Positions 50,693 through 59,349 are shown, counted from the first letter of the stretch. The stretch is 64,000 nucleotides of DNA from Pseudonocardia sp. DSM 110487 (GCF_019468565.1 NZ_CP080521.1:8928001-8992000), one strand, 5' to 3'. Notes: a model not told the origin generated them from the letters alone. Program-made: numbers and translations.

Positions 50693-51927
50693 ATGACACC
50701 CGCATCACCGAACTCGAGGTCGTCCCGCTCGCCTTCTCCGACCCACCGCTGCTCAACGCGGCGGGCGTGCACGAGCCGCTCGCGCTGCGCACCCTGGTGC
50801 GGTTGCGCGTCGGCGACGTCATCGCATGGGGAGAGGGACGCGGGGACGCCCTTCCCGCCGATGTCGTGCCGGCCGTGCGCGACGCCGTGCTCGGTCTCGA
50901 CGTCTTCGCGACGTCGCGCATCGAGGCCTCCGTCGACGCCGTGCTGCGGCGCCTGCGGCCGGAGTTCGGCCCGCAGGCCCGCCTGATCAGCTTCGCCCCG
51001 ATCGAGGTCGCCGCGCTCGACGCGCAGGGCCGCCTACTGGGCAAGCCGGTGAGCGAGCTGCTCGGCGGGGCACTGCGGGATCGCGTCGACTACAGCGCCT
51101 ACCTGTTCTTCAAGTGGGCGGGCCACCTCGGCGCGGAGCCCGACGAGTGGGGCGAGGCGCTGGACGCCGCCGGGATCGTCGCACAGGCCCGCACGTTCAT
51201 CGACCATTACGGCTTCGGCTCGATCAAGCTCAAGGCCGGCGCGCTGCACCCGGACCGCGAGGTCGAGGCGCTGCTCGCGCTCGCCGAGGAGTTCCCGGGG
51301 CTCCCGCTGCGGATCGACCCCAACGGCGCATGGAGCCACGAGACCGCTCTCGACGTGGCCCGGCGGCTCGACGGCGTGCTCGAGTACCTCGAGGACCCGG
51401 TGCTCGGCATCGACGGGATGAGCCGCGTGCACGCCGACACCGGCCTCCCCCTCGCGACCAACATGTGCGTCGTCGAGACCGCGCACCTCCTGCCCGCGGT
51501 GCGCACCGACGCGGTGCAGATCATCCTGAGCGACCACCACTACTGGGGCGGCCTGCGCCGCACCAAGGACCTCGCCGCCATCTGCGAAGCGATGGGCATC
51601 GGCGTCTCGATGCACTCGAACTCGCACCTCGGGGTGTCGCTCGCCGCGATGACGCACGTCGCGGCCGCCATCCCGAACCTCGACTACGCCTGCGACACGC
51701 ACTACCCCTGGAACCGGGCCGACGACGTCGTCGTGCCGGGGACGATCGAGATCGTCGACGGCGCCGTCGCGGTCCCGACGGGGCCGGGGCTCGGCGTCGA
51801 GATCGACGAGAGCCGGGTCGAGGAGCTGCACGAGCGCCACCGCGCCGCCGGGCGCACCGTGCGCGACGACGGCGGGTACATGCGGCGCTGGGACCCGGGG
51901 TTCACCGACGCACTCCCGCGCTACTGA
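50689..51927 (+). CDS. Enolase-superfamily sugar-acid dehydratase, glucarate dehydratase-like
   Basis: 412 residues. C-terminal barrel with the KxK pair in FGSIKLKAGALHP, metal ligands in RIDPNGAWS, EYLEDPV and ATNMCV, and the Asp/His of SDHHYWGG and MHSNSHLG. These match the GlucD group, in which both faces of the barrel can abstract the proton. Typical GlucD proteins are a little longer (about 440). It overlaps the permease gene by 4 bp, so imported substrate is probably dehydrated by this enzyme. No downstream aldolase is present in the operon. Exact substrate uncertain. Confidence 0.88.
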   Translation: MNDTRITELEVVPLAFSDPPLLNAAGVHEPLALRTLVRLRVGDVIAWGEGRGDALPADVVPAVRDAVLGLDVFATSRIEASVDAVLRRLRPEFGPQARLISFAPIEVAALDAQGRLLGKPVSELLGGALRDRVDYSAYLFFKWAGHLGAEPDEWGEALDAAGIVAQARTFIDHYGFGSIKLKAGALHPDREVEALLALAEEFPGLPLRIDPNGAWSHETALDVARRLDGVLEYLEDPVLGIDGMSRVHADTGLPLATNMCVVETAHLLPAVRTDAVQIILSDHHYWGGLRRTKDLAAICEAMGIGVSMHSNSHLGVSLAAMTHVAAAIPNLDYACDTHYPWNRADDVVVPGTIEIVDGAVAVPTGPGLGVEIDESRVEELHERHRAAGRTVRDDGGYMRRWDPGFTDALPRY

Positions 51928-51930
51928 CCG

Positions 51931-51983
51931 ACCTCAAGACCTGCTCAAGAAGCTGGCCCCCCGCGTGTGGCGGCCCCCACACT
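51931..51983 (+). promoter_or_regulatory. Shared 53-bp upstream element, copy B
   Basis: ACCTCAAGAC at the start, TCAAGAA 11 bp later, then GTGTGG-CGGCCC-CCACAC (51965-51982), ending ACACT. It begins directly after the dehydratase stop (51927) and ends 34 bp before the ATG at 52018. Same layout as at 40835 and 56413. Confidence 0.7.
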
Positions 51984-52017
51984 TCCGATGACGGAACGTA
52001 CGACATGGGGGGTACTC

Positions 52018-52209
52018 ATGGAGGTCGTAGGAGTCTCAGTCCTGGTTCTGTTCGCGCTGGTCATGGTGGTGACCGTCGCGATGGCCGCAACCGCCACTCC
52101 TCGCGCGGGCAAGCGGGGGAGGGGATCGTCCGACGGGGGCGGCAGCTCTTGGGCCACGTACTCCGGCGGCGGGGGGAGCGACTGCGGGGGCGGCGGCGGG
52201 TGCGGCTGA
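52018..52209 (+). CDS. Small membrane-anchored Gly/Ser/Cys-rich protein (B)
   Basis: 63 residues from the ATG at 52018 with GGGGGG upstream; an upstream GTG would run through the shared element. Membrane helix at residues 4-24 (VGVSVLVLFALVMVVTVAMA), then a short basic stretch and a tail with SSWATYSGGGG, Cys56 and Cys62. The layout equals that of A. It is followed 24 bp later by B2, probably one operon. Function unknown: a surface peptide, structural tail, or precursor-like product. Confidence 0.75.
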   Translation: MEVVGVSVLVLFALVMVVTVAMAATATPRAGKRGRGSSDGGGSSWATYSGGGGSDCGGGGGCG

Positions 52210-52233
52210 GCGCCGCGGACGAGGGGTAAAGTC

Positions 52234-52596
52234 GTGGAGCTCGGAGCAGGCGCCCTCATCATCGCGTTCGCGCTGGTCGTGATCGTCGGGCTCGTCATGG
52301 CGACCCGCCCTCGGCGCACGGTCGTGCCCCGGCCAGGGGCCATACGGCCACGGCTGGCGGTCCGCCTCCGGCGCCGCCGCCGACGCGTGGCGGACCGCGT
52401 TCGAACGAGGTGGCAGGCGGCGACGACGCGGTCCACCCGGTCGGATGGCAGCATCGCCAGCTGGTGGAGCGTCTACGCATCGGGTGACGACAGCTCGCCG
52501 AGCTACGACTCCGGCGGGGGCGGGAGCAGCGACTACGGCGGGGGCGGGAGCAGCGACTCCGGCGGGGGCGGGGGCGGTGGCGGCGGAGGCGACTGA
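52234..52596 (+). CDS. Membrane-anchored protein with Arg-rich linker and Gly tail (B2)
   Basis: 120 residues, GTG with GAGGGG upstream. N-terminal helix (residues 5-22), strongly basic linker with six Arg in a row (about 46-51), then SIASWWSVYASGDDSS and a tail of Gly, Ser, Asp and Tyr repeats (YDSGGGGSSD, YGGGGSSDSG) ending in ten Gly and Asp. No Cys. It resembles B in the W-x-x-Y-Ser-Gly motif before the tail. A domain search would probably give only low-complexity hits. Ends 43 bp before maf. Confidence 0.72.
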   Translation: MELGAGALIIAFALVVIVGLVMATRPRRTVVPRPGAIRPRLAVRLRRRRRRVADRVRTRWQAATTRSTRSDGSIASWWSVYASGDDSSPSYDSGGGGSSDYGGGGSSDSGGGGGGGGGGD

Positions 52597-52639
52597 GCGC
52601 CGCGGCCACCGGACAGGCGGTCTCGTAGGCTGACCGCCC

Positions 52640-53269
52640 GTGCGTGTCGTGCTGGCTTCCGCCTCCCCTGCCCGTCGGGCCGTGCTGCAAGCCGCGGGCA
52701 TCGAGCCGCTGGTCGAGATCGCCGACGTCGATGAGGAGGCACTGCTCGCCGCGATGCCACAGGCGTCGCCCGCCGAGAAGGTGACCCACCTCGCCGCCGC
52801 GAAGGCCACCACCGTCGCCCGGCGCATCGCCGCGGCCCATCCGGACGCCGTCCTGATCGGCTGCGACTCGATGCTGCACCTCGGCGGCGAGCTGGTCGGC
52901 AAGCCGGGCGACCCGGACACCGCCCGCCGCCGCTGGAAGGCGATGGCGGGCGGCACCGGCGAGCTCGTCACCGGCCACGCCGTGCTCCGCCTCGCCGACG
53001 GCGAGATCGACCAGGTGGCGGAAGGCCACGCGGTCACGACGGTCCGCTTCGCCGAGCCGACCGACGCCGAGCTGGAGGCCTACCTCGCAACGGGAGAACC
53101 GCTCGTCGTCGCGGGCGCGTTCACACTCGACGGGCTGGGTGGCTGGTTCGTCGAGGGCATCGACGGCGACCCGTCCAACGTGATCGGGATCAGCCTCCCG
53201 CTGGTGCGGCGCCTGCTGGCGGCCGTCGGCCTCCGCGTCACCGACCTGTGGAGCCCGACAACGGGCTGA
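52640..53269 (+). CDS. maf: Maf nucleotide pyrophosphatase
   Basis: 209 residues, GTG start. Opening VVLASASPARRAVLQAAGI is the Maf SxSPRR-like motif, followed by EKVTHLAAAKA and VLIGCDSMLHLGGELVGKP. Maf hydrolyses non-canonical NTPs such as dTTP, UTP and modified forms. As in mycobacteria (Rv3282) it stands in the acc-maf-sseA block; here B and B2 are inserted before it. Confidence 0.95.
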   Translation: MRVVLASASPARRAVLQAAGIEPLVEIADVDEEALLAAMPQASPAEKVTHLAAAKATTVARRIAAAHPDAVLIGCDSMLHLGGELVGKPGDPDTARRRWKAMAGGTGELVTGHAVLRLADGEIDQVAEGHAVTTVRFAEPTDAELEAYLATGEPLVVAGAFTLDGLGGWFVEGIDGDPSNVIGISLPLVRRLLAAVGLRVTDLWSPTTG

Positions 53270-53275
53270 GGCCCC

Positions 53276-53392
53276 GACTCGCGCACACCCAGAGCGCGAC
53301 TCGCGGACGGGGAGCCTTCGGCCCCCGCGAGTCGCGGTCTGAGTGTGCGCGAGTCGCGGTGTGAGTGCAGGCGAGTCGCCTTGTGAGTGCAC
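53276..53392. repeat. Inverted and tandem copies of a 22-bp repeat after maf
   Basis: Three direct copies of a 22-bp unit starting GCGAGTCGC (53327-53348, 53349-53370, 53371-53392) face inverted copies at about 53276-53304, so the region can form a long hairpin and probably ends maf transcription. The same unit forms arrays at 62095 and 63324. Confidence 0.75.
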
Positions 53393-53450
53393 GGATGTCG
53401 TGGCCGGGGTGGGGGCGGGCTCGTGCCGATGACCAGGCACGCTGACGCCC

Positions 53451-55031
53451 GTGGAGGTTCTACTGCTCGTCGTCGGGCTGATGCTCGCGGCCGTGCTCCT
53501 GGTCGGGGTGGGCGATCGGACGCGGTTGCCTTGGCCTGCGCTGATGGTGCTGCTCGGGGTGCTGGTCGCCGCCGTGCCGGGGCTTCCCGACGCGTTCGAC
53601 CTCGATCCCGACCTGATCCTCCCCTTGTTCCTCCCACCTCTGCTCTTCGCGACGGCCCAGCGCACGTCGTGGGCGCTCTTCAGGGCCCGATGGCGCAGCA
53701 TCGCGCTGCTGGCCGTCGCGCTGGTCGCCGTGACGATCACCGCGGTCGCAGGCACCGCGCTCGCGCTCGTGCCCGGCATCACCCTCACGGCGGCCGTGGC
53801 GCTGGGGGCGATGGTCGCGCCGCCGGACCCGGTGGCCGTCGAGGCCGTCGCCGGGCCGGTCCGGATGCCGCGCCGGCTGCTGTCCGTGCTGCAGAGCGAG
53901 GGCCTCTTCAACGACGCCACGGCGCTCGTCGTGTTCCAGACCGCCGTGCTCGCCACCGTGCAGGGCGGCGAGCTGTCGGTGTCCGGGCTGGTGCTGCGGT
54001 TCGTGTTCGGAGCGCTCGCGGCCGTCGCGCTGGGCATCGTGTTCGCCCGCATCGCCCGCTTGGTCATCGACCGGGTTGCCGACCCGACCGGCCGCAGCGC
54101 GCTGACCCTCGTCCTGCCGTTCGCGGTGTACCTCGCCGCCGAGGAACTGCACGCGTCCGGCGTGGTCGCCGTCGTGGTGGTCGCGCTCCAGCTGCGGTCG
54201 ACCAGCGCCGTCGACGAGGCCGCAGACCGGATCGTCCAACGCTCGTTCTGGGACGTCGTCGAACTGCTCGTCACGGGTGTCGCGTTCGGCCTGATCGGCC
54301 TCGACCTGCGCCAGGTGGTCGAGGCCGCGGGGGCGGAGCTGCCGCGGATGCTCGCGCACGCCGCCGCCGTCTGCGCCGTGGTGATCGGGGTGCGGGCGGC
54401 GTGGATGGTGGCGGCGTGGCTCATGGTGCGCCGCTCCGCCGATGCGTCGAGGGCACCCCGCACCGGCCGCGAGGCCGTCGTGCTCGGCTGGTGCGGCATG
54501 CGCGGCCTCGCGACGCTCGCCCTCGCGCTGGCCCTCCCGACGACGACGGTCGACGGGGCGTTCCCGGCGCGCGCGGAACTGGTCGTGATCGCCTGCTCGG
54601 TACTCGTCGTGACGCTCATCGGGCCGGGTCTCACGCTGCCACTGCTGGTCAGGCTGCTCGGCGTGCAGGCCGACGCGGACGCGGAGCACGCCGCTGAGAG
54701 GGAGCTGACCGTGCGCGCCCGTCGTGCCGCACTCACCCGGGTGACGCAGCGCGAACGCTCAAAGGAGCTGCCGGAGGAGGCCGTCAACGCGCTGCACGAA
54801 CGAATGAGCAGGCTCGAGGCGCTGCTGCGCGGCGACCCGTCGACCACCGAGGAGCGGGACCGGTTCGAGGCGCTGCGCCGCGGCCGACGGCTCGCGCTGG
54901 AGGTACAGGCCGACGCGCTGGCCGCGGCTCGCGAGGAGGTGCTCGCGGCCCGCCGCGAACCGGGTGTCGACCCCGAGGCGGCCGACCGCGTCCTGCACCG
55001 GCTCGACCTGCGTACGGTCCTGCTCGACTGA
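53451..55031 (+). CDS. CPA1-family Na+(K+)/H+ antiporter
   Basis: 526 residues, GTG start. About twelve helices to residue 410, then a cytoplasmic tail of about 110 residues with coiled-coil character. LQSEGLFNDATALVVFQTAV holds the conserved ion-binding Asn-Asp, preceded by LGAMVAPPDPVAVEAV; GWCGMRGLATLALAL is the late conserved Arg segment. Exchanges Na+ or K+ for protons across the membrane. Inserted between maf and sseA relative to mycobacteria. Confidence 0.92.
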   Translation: MEVLLLVVGLMLAAVLLVGVGDRTRLPWPALMVLLGVLVAAVPGLPDAFDLDPDLILPLFLPPLLFATAQRTSWALFRARWRSIALLAVALVAVTITAVAGTALALVPGITLTAAVALGAMVAPPDPVAVEAVAGPVRMPRRLLSVLQSEGLFNDATALVVFQTAVLATVQGGELSVSGLVLRFVFGALAAVALGIVFARIARLVIDRVADPTGRSALTLVLPFAVYLAAEELHASGVVAVVVVALQLRSTSAVDEAADRIVQRSFWDVVELLVTGVAFGLIGLDLRQVVEAAGAELPRMLAHAAAVCAVVIGVRAAWMVAAWLMVRRSADASRAPRTGREAVVLGWCGMRGLATLALALALPTTTVDGAFPARAELVVIACSVLVVTLIGPGLTLPLLVRLLGVQADADAEHAAERELTVRARRAALTRVTQRERSKELPEEAVNALHERMSRLEALLRGDPSTTEERDRFEALRRGRRLALEVQADALAAAREEVLAARREPGVDPEAADRVLHRLDLRTVLLD

Positions 55032-55056
55032 CACGAGAGGACTAACCTCTGCAGGT

Positions 55057-55947
55057 ATGGGACTGCCGAACGACCCCGACCAGAAGCTGACCGAGTACGC
55101 GCACCCCGAGCGCCTGGTCACCACCGAATGGCTCGCGCAGAACCTGGGTGCCGACGGGCTCGTCGTCGTGGAGTCCGACGAGGACGTGCTCCTCTACGAC
55201 ACCGGGCACATCCCTGGCGCGGTCAAGGTCGACTGGCACACGGAGCTGAACGACCCCGTCACCCGCGACTACGTCGACGGCGTGCGCTTCGCGCAGATCT
55301 GCGCCGAACGCGGCATCACCCGCGACACCGCGGTCGTGTTCTACGGCGACCGCAACAACTGGTGGGCCACCTACGCGCTCTGGGTGTTCTCCCTGTTCGG
55401 GCACCCGGACGTGCGGATCCTCGACGGTGGCCGCGCCAAGTGGGTGGCCGAGGGCCGCGAGATGACCACCGAGCAGCCAAAGCCGACCCCGGTGGACTAC
55501 CCGGTCTTGGAGCGCGACGACACGAAGATCCGGGCGTTCAAGGAGCAGGTGCTCGCCCACCTCGGCAAGCCCCTCGTCGACGTGCGGTCGCCCGGCGAGT
55601 ACTCCGGCGAGCTGCTGCACATGCCCGACTACCCGCAGGAGGGCGCCGTGCGCGGCGGCCACATCCCCGGTGCCGCGAGCGTGCCGTGGGCCCGCGCGGC
55701 GGCCGAGGACGCCACGTTCAAGCCGCGTGCCGAGCTGGAGGCCATCTACCAGCAGGAACAGGGTCTGTCCCCGGACGACGACGTCGTCGCGTACTGCCGT
55801 ATCGGCGAGCGGTCCAGCCACACGTGGTTCGTGCTCACGCACCTGCTCGGGTTCCCGAAGGTCCGCAACTACGACGGCAGCTGGACCGAGTGGGGCAACT
55901 CGGTTCGCGTGCCGATCGCGCAAGGCTCGGAGCGCGGGTCCGCATGA
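55057..55947 (+). CDS. sseA: Thiosulfate sulfurtransferase, SseA type
   Basis: 296 residues from the ATG at 55057. Two rhodanese domains: the first (about 20-140) with YDTGHIPGAVKVDWHTELND and an inactive loop, the second with VDVRSPGEYSG and the active loop VAYCRIGERSSHTWF, where the Cys carries the persulfide. It transfers sulfane sulfur to thiols, cyanide or sulfur carriers. Followed by a SufE-like gene (4 bp overlap), as Rv3283-Rv3284. Confidence 0.95.
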   Translation: MGLPNDPDQKLTEYAHPERLVTTEWLAQNLGADGLVVVESDEDVLLYDTGHIPGAVKVDWHTELNDPVTRDYVDGVRFAQICAERGITRDTAVVFYGDRNNWWATYALWVFSLFGHPDVRILDGGRAKWVAEGREMTTEQPKPTPVDYPVLERDDTKIRAFKEQVLAHLGKPLVDVRSPGEYSGELLHMPDYPQEGAVRGGHIPGAASVPWARAAAEDATFKPRAELEAIYQQEQGLSPDDDVVAYCRIGERSSHTWFVLTHLLGFPKVRNYDGSWTEWGNSVRVPIAQGSERGSA

Positions 55948-56399
55948 CCGAGGCATCGACTCGAGCGCTGCCCTCGCAGCTGGCCGAACTCGTCGACGAC
56001 TTCGCGAGCGTCGGGCCGAAGGACCGGCTGCAACTGCTGCTCGAGCTCTCCCAGGAGCTGCCGGAGCTGCCGGAGCGCTATGCCGACGCCGCCGACACGA
56101 TGGAGCAGGTGCACGAGTGCCAGTCACCGCTGTTCCTCGCGGTCGAGGTCGGCTCCGACCCCGAGCGGCGCGTGCACCTGTTCTTCTCGGCCCCGCCAGA
56201 GGCGCCCACCACCCGCGGGTTCGCGTCGATCATGCGGACCGGTCTCGACGGTGAGGCCGCGGCTGACGTGCTCGCCGTTCCCGACGACTTCTACACCGCG
56301 CTCGGGCTCGCCGAGGCCGTGAGCCCACTTCGGTTGCGCGGCATGGCCGCGATGCTCGCCAGGATCAAGAACCAGGTGAGGGTCGCCACCGCAACCTGA
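55944..56399 (+). CDS. SufE-family sulfur acceptor protein
   Basis: 151 residues. MEQVHECQSPLFLAVEV has the conserved Cys of SufE, followed by VHLFFSAPPEAPTTRGFASI and the C-terminal SPLRLRGMAAMLARIKNQV. SufE accepts persulfide sulfur and stimulates cysteine desulfurases. Overlaps sseA by 4 bp, suggesting sulfur relay from SseA. Confidence 0.92.
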   Translation: MTEASTRALPSQLAELVDDFASVGPKDRLQLLLELSQELPELPERYADAADTMEQVHECQSPLFLAVEVGSDPERRVHLFFSAPPEAPTTRGFASIMRTGLDGEAAADVLAVPDDFYTALGLAEAVSPLRLRGMAAMLARIKNQVRVATAT

Positions 56400-56412
56400 A
56401 CGCTGCCCCGCA

Positions 56413-56465
56413 ACCTCAAGTCCTTGTGAAGAACGTTCCGCAGGACGGGTGTGGGCCGCAACACT
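56413..56465 (+). promoter_or_regulatory. Shared 53-bp upstream element, copy C
   Basis: ACCTCAAGTC, TGAAGAA 11 bp later, then GGTGTGGGCCGCAACACT. It begins 13 bp after the SufE-like stop and ends 37 bp before the ATG at 56503. Same layout as at 40835 and 51931; the right-hand inverted repeat is weaker here. Confidence 0.7.
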
Positions 56466-56502
56466 GTGAGCCGTCTCATGAAGACGGCTCAGGAGGTGTT
56501 CG

Positions 56503-57384
56503 ATGGCCCTCGCAACAGCTACCGCTGACACCTGGGGCATCGCCGGTTCGACCTTCCTGCCCGCTTACCTGCTGATCGCGGTAACGGTCGGGGCTGTCGG
56601 CGTGTGCACGCGAAGAGCACTGGCCGAGCCGGGTGCCACGAGGCCCATCGACGACATCACCACCCACCCGCACGACGTGGCGTACCTGGCGAGCGGCAGC
56701 GAGCTGGCGATCTGGTCGGCGCTGTGCGCGATGCACCTGCGCGGCACGCTCACCGCAGGCGACGGCACCGTGCGGGCGGTCGGTCGCCTCGACCCCGGCT
56801 CCGACGACCTCGAGAAGGCGATCCACGCCGCCGCGGGCTCGCCCGTTGGGCACAGGCGGCTCAAGTTCCACCGCTCCGTACAGCCCGCCCTCGTCGCGAT
56901 CGAGCAACGGCTGGTGGCCGCCGGGTTCCTGCTGTCCGACGACCGCCGCAGGCGGATCCGCCGGGTCGGGTACTGGCTGCTCGGGGTCGCCGCGCTCGGG
57001 CTCCTGCGCGTGCTCGCCGACGTCGCCGAAGCACGCCCGGTCGGCCTCCTCGTCACCGCGCTCCTGCTCGTCACGGCCACGGCCGCGCTGCAGATCGCCT
57101 TGACCCCGCGGCGCAGCCGGCGCGGCAACCGCGCACTTGCCGCACTGCGCGACCGGCACCGTGCACTCGCGCCGGAGCGGGAACCGGACTGGCAGTCGCA
57201 CGGCCCGGCCGGTGCCGCGCTGGGAATCGGACTCTTCGGCACGGAGGCGCTCACCGCCTCCGCGCCCGGTTTCGCCCGGGAGATCGCGCCTCGGATGGCG
57301 GCCGCGCGGGAAACCGGGATCTCAGGTCTCGCCGTCAGCGGAGGGGGTGACGGCGGAGGTGGCGGTGGCGGCAACAGGGGGTGA
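56503..57384 (+). CDS. TIGR04222-domain membrane protein with Gly-rich tail (C)
   Basis: 293 residues, ATG with CAGGAGGTG upstream. Helix at about 17-34, a soluble segment with YLASGSELAIWSALCAMHLR (about 61-80) and AGDGTVRAVGRLDPG, then two helices at about 156-174 and 179-198. A helical part follows and the tail from residue 279 is SGGGDGGGGGGGNRG. As I recall, the TIGR04222 model was named for its nearness to low-complexity Gly/Cys tails. Its regulation by element C links it to A and B. A clear hairpin follows at 57429. Confidence 0.85.
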   Translation: MALATATADTWGIAGSTFLPAYLLIAVTVGAVGVCTRRALAEPGATRPIDDITTHPHDVAYLASGSELAIWSALCAMHLRGTLTAGDGTVRAVGRLDPGSDDLEKAIHAAAGSPVGHRRLKFHRSVQPALVAIEQRLVAAGFLLSDDRRRRIRRVGYWLLGVAALGLLRVLADVAEARPVGLLVTALLLVTATAALQIALTPRRSRRGNRALAALRDRHRALAPEREPDWQSHGPAGAALGIGLFGTEALTASAPGFAREIAPRMAAARETGISGLAVSGGGDGGGGGGGNRG

Positions 57385-57428
57385 GCCGCCACCGTCGGGG
57401 GAACCGGTCGGGGTGATCTAGGTCGCCT

Positions 57429-57473
57429 CGCCCCCGCAGCGCCGTCTCGAGGGGTGGCGGAGCTGCGGGGGCG
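57429..57473 (+). terminator. Hairpin after the TIGR04222 gene
   Basis: CGCCCCCGCAGC (57429-57440) pairs with GCTGCGGGGGCG (57462-57473), 12 perfect pairs around a 21-nt loop, 45 bp past the stop and 113 bp before accA3. Confidence 0.8.
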
Positions 57474-57585
57474 GGCGCATGTGGGTCACACCACGGCCCG
57501 CTGATCGGGCATCGGTCCCTAAACTCCCGGGTAACCACTGCGCCGGGGCACTGGCCCCCGGGCACGCCATTCCAGGAGGCCGACC

Positions 57586-59343
57586 GTGCCGCGCTTGAGC
57601 AAGGTCCTCGTCGCCAACCGCGGGGAGATCGCCGTTCGTGTCGTCAGGGCCTGTCGCGACGCCGGGATCGCGAGCGTCGCGGTGTTCGCGGACCCCGACC
57701 GCGACGCCCCTTTCGTGCGGCTGGCCGACGAGGCGTTCGCGCTGGGCGGCACCACGGCGGCCGAGTCCTACCTCGACTTCGACAAGGTGATCGGGGCGGC
57801 CCGCAAGGCGGGCGCCGACGGTATCCACCCCGGCTACGGCTTCCTCTCCGAGAACGCCGAGTTCGCCCATGCCGTGATCGACGCCGGCATCACGTGGATC
57901 GGGCCCACCCCGCAGGCCATCCGCGACCTCGGCGACAAGGTCACCGCCCGTCACATCGCCACGCGCGCGGGCGCGCCGCTCGTCCCCGGCACCCCGGACC
58001 CGGTGTCCGGCCCGGAGGAGGTTGAGGCGTTCGCCGACGAGCACGGGCTCCCGATCGCGATCAAGGCCGCGTTCGGCGGCGGCGGGCGCGGGATGAAGGT
58101 CGCGCGGGAGCGCAAGGAGATCCGCGAGCTCTACGAGTCCGCGGTCCGCGAGGCCGTCGCCGCGTTCGGGCGCGGCGAGTGCTTCGTGGAGCGCTACCTC
58201 GACAAGCCGCGCCACGTCGAGGCGCAGGTGCTGGCCGACACCCACGGCAACGTCATCGTCGTGGGCACCCGCGACTGCTCGCTGCAGCGGCGGTTCCAGA
58301 AGCTCGTGGAGGAGGCGCCCGCCCCGTTCCTCACCGACGAGCAGCGCGCCACGATCCACGAGTCCGCAAAGGCCATCTGCAAGGAGGCCGGCTACCACGG
58401 CGCTGGCACCGTCGAGTTCCTGGTCGGGCAGGACGGACTCATCTCGTTCCTCGAGGTCAACACGCGGCTGCAGGTGGAACACCCGGTGTCGGAGGAGACC
58501 TCGGGGCTCGACCTGGTGCGCGAGCAGTTCCGCATCGCCGAGGGCGAGGTGCTCAACCTGCTCGAGGACCCGGAGCCGCGCGGGCACTCGATCGAGTTCC
58601 GGATCAACGGCGAGGACGCCGGCCGCAACTTCCTGCCGGCCCCTGGCACCGTCACCGCGCTCGCGCTGCCGTCCGGGCCTGGCGTGCGGGTCGACGCCGG
58701 TGTCGAGGCCGGCTCCGTCATCGGCGGGCAGTTCGACTCGCTGCTCGCCAAGCTGATCGTCACCGGGTCCGACCGCGCCCAAGCGCTGCAGCGCTCCCGC
58801 AGGGCGCTCGCCGAGTTCCAGGTCGAAGGCATGGCCACGGTGCTGCCGTTCCACCGGCTCGTGGTCGACGACCCGGCTTTCGCCGAAGACTTCAGCGTGC
58901 ACACGCGATGGATCGAGACCGAGTGGGACAACACGGTCGAGCCGTTCATCGGCGGCGAGGGCGCGGACGCCGAGGAGGTTCCGCGCCAGACGGTCGTGGT
59001 CGAGGTGGGTGGGCGGCGCCTCGAGGTGTCGCTGCCCGGCGACCTGGCCATCGGCGGCTCCGCCCCCGCGGCCGCGAAGGCTCCGCCGCGCAAGCGCGGT
59101 GGCGGCAAGGGCGGCTCCGCGGTGTCTGGGGACGCGGTCACCGCGCCCATGCAGGGCACGATCATCAAGGTCGCGGTGTCAGACGGCGACACGGTCTCGG
59201 CGGGCGACCTCGTCGTCGTCCTCGAGGCGATGAAGATGGAGAACCCGGTCACGGCGCACAAGGACGGCACGATCACGGGCATGTCCGCCGTGCAGGGCAG
59301 CTCGGTGTCGCAGGGCACCATCATCTGCGAGATCAAGGATTAG
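57586..59343 (+). CDS. accA3: Acyl-CoA carboxylase alpha chain (biotin carboxylase and BCCP)
   Basis: 585 residues, GTG with CAGGAGG. Biotin carboxylase domain (1-450): KVLVANRGEIAVRVVRAC, IHPGYGFLSENAEFAHAVI, AFGGGGRGMKV (ATP-grasp loop) and LEVNTRLQVEHPVSEE. Linker with Ala/Lys/Gly, then the biotinyl domain with VVLEAMKMENPV, biotin on Lys550. Common alpha subunit for AccD partners including AccD5. Order sseA-SufE-accA3 matches mycobacteria. Confidence 0.97.
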   Translation: MPRLSKVLVANRGEIAVRVVRACRDAGIASVAVFADPDRDAPFVRLADEAFALGGTTAAESYLDFDKVIGAARKAGADGIHPGYGFLSENAEFAHAVIDAGITWIGPTPQAIRDLGDKVTARHIATRAGAPLVPGTPDPVSGPEEVEAFADEHGLPIAIKAAFGGGGRGMKVARERKEIRELYESAVREAVAAFGRGECFVERYLDKPRHVEAQVLADTHGNVIVVGTRDCSLQRRFQKLVEEAPAPFLTDEQRATIHESAKAICKEAGYHGAGTVEFLVGQDGLISFLEVNTRLQVEHPVSEETSGLDLVREQFRIAEGEVLNLLEDPEPRGHSIEFRINGEDAGRNFLPAPGTVTALALPSGPGVRVDAGVEAGSVIGGQFDSLLAKLIVTGSDRAQALQRSRRALAEFQVEGMATVLPFHRLVVDDPAFAEDFSVHTRWIETEWDNTVEPFIGGEGADAEEVPRQTVVVEVGGRRLEVSLPGDLAIGGSAPAAAKAPPRKRGGGKGGSAVSGDAVTAPMQGTIIKVAVSDGDTVSAGDLVVVLEAMKMENPVTAHKDGTITGMSAVQGSSVSQGTIICEIKD

Positions 59344-59349
59344 AAGGCA

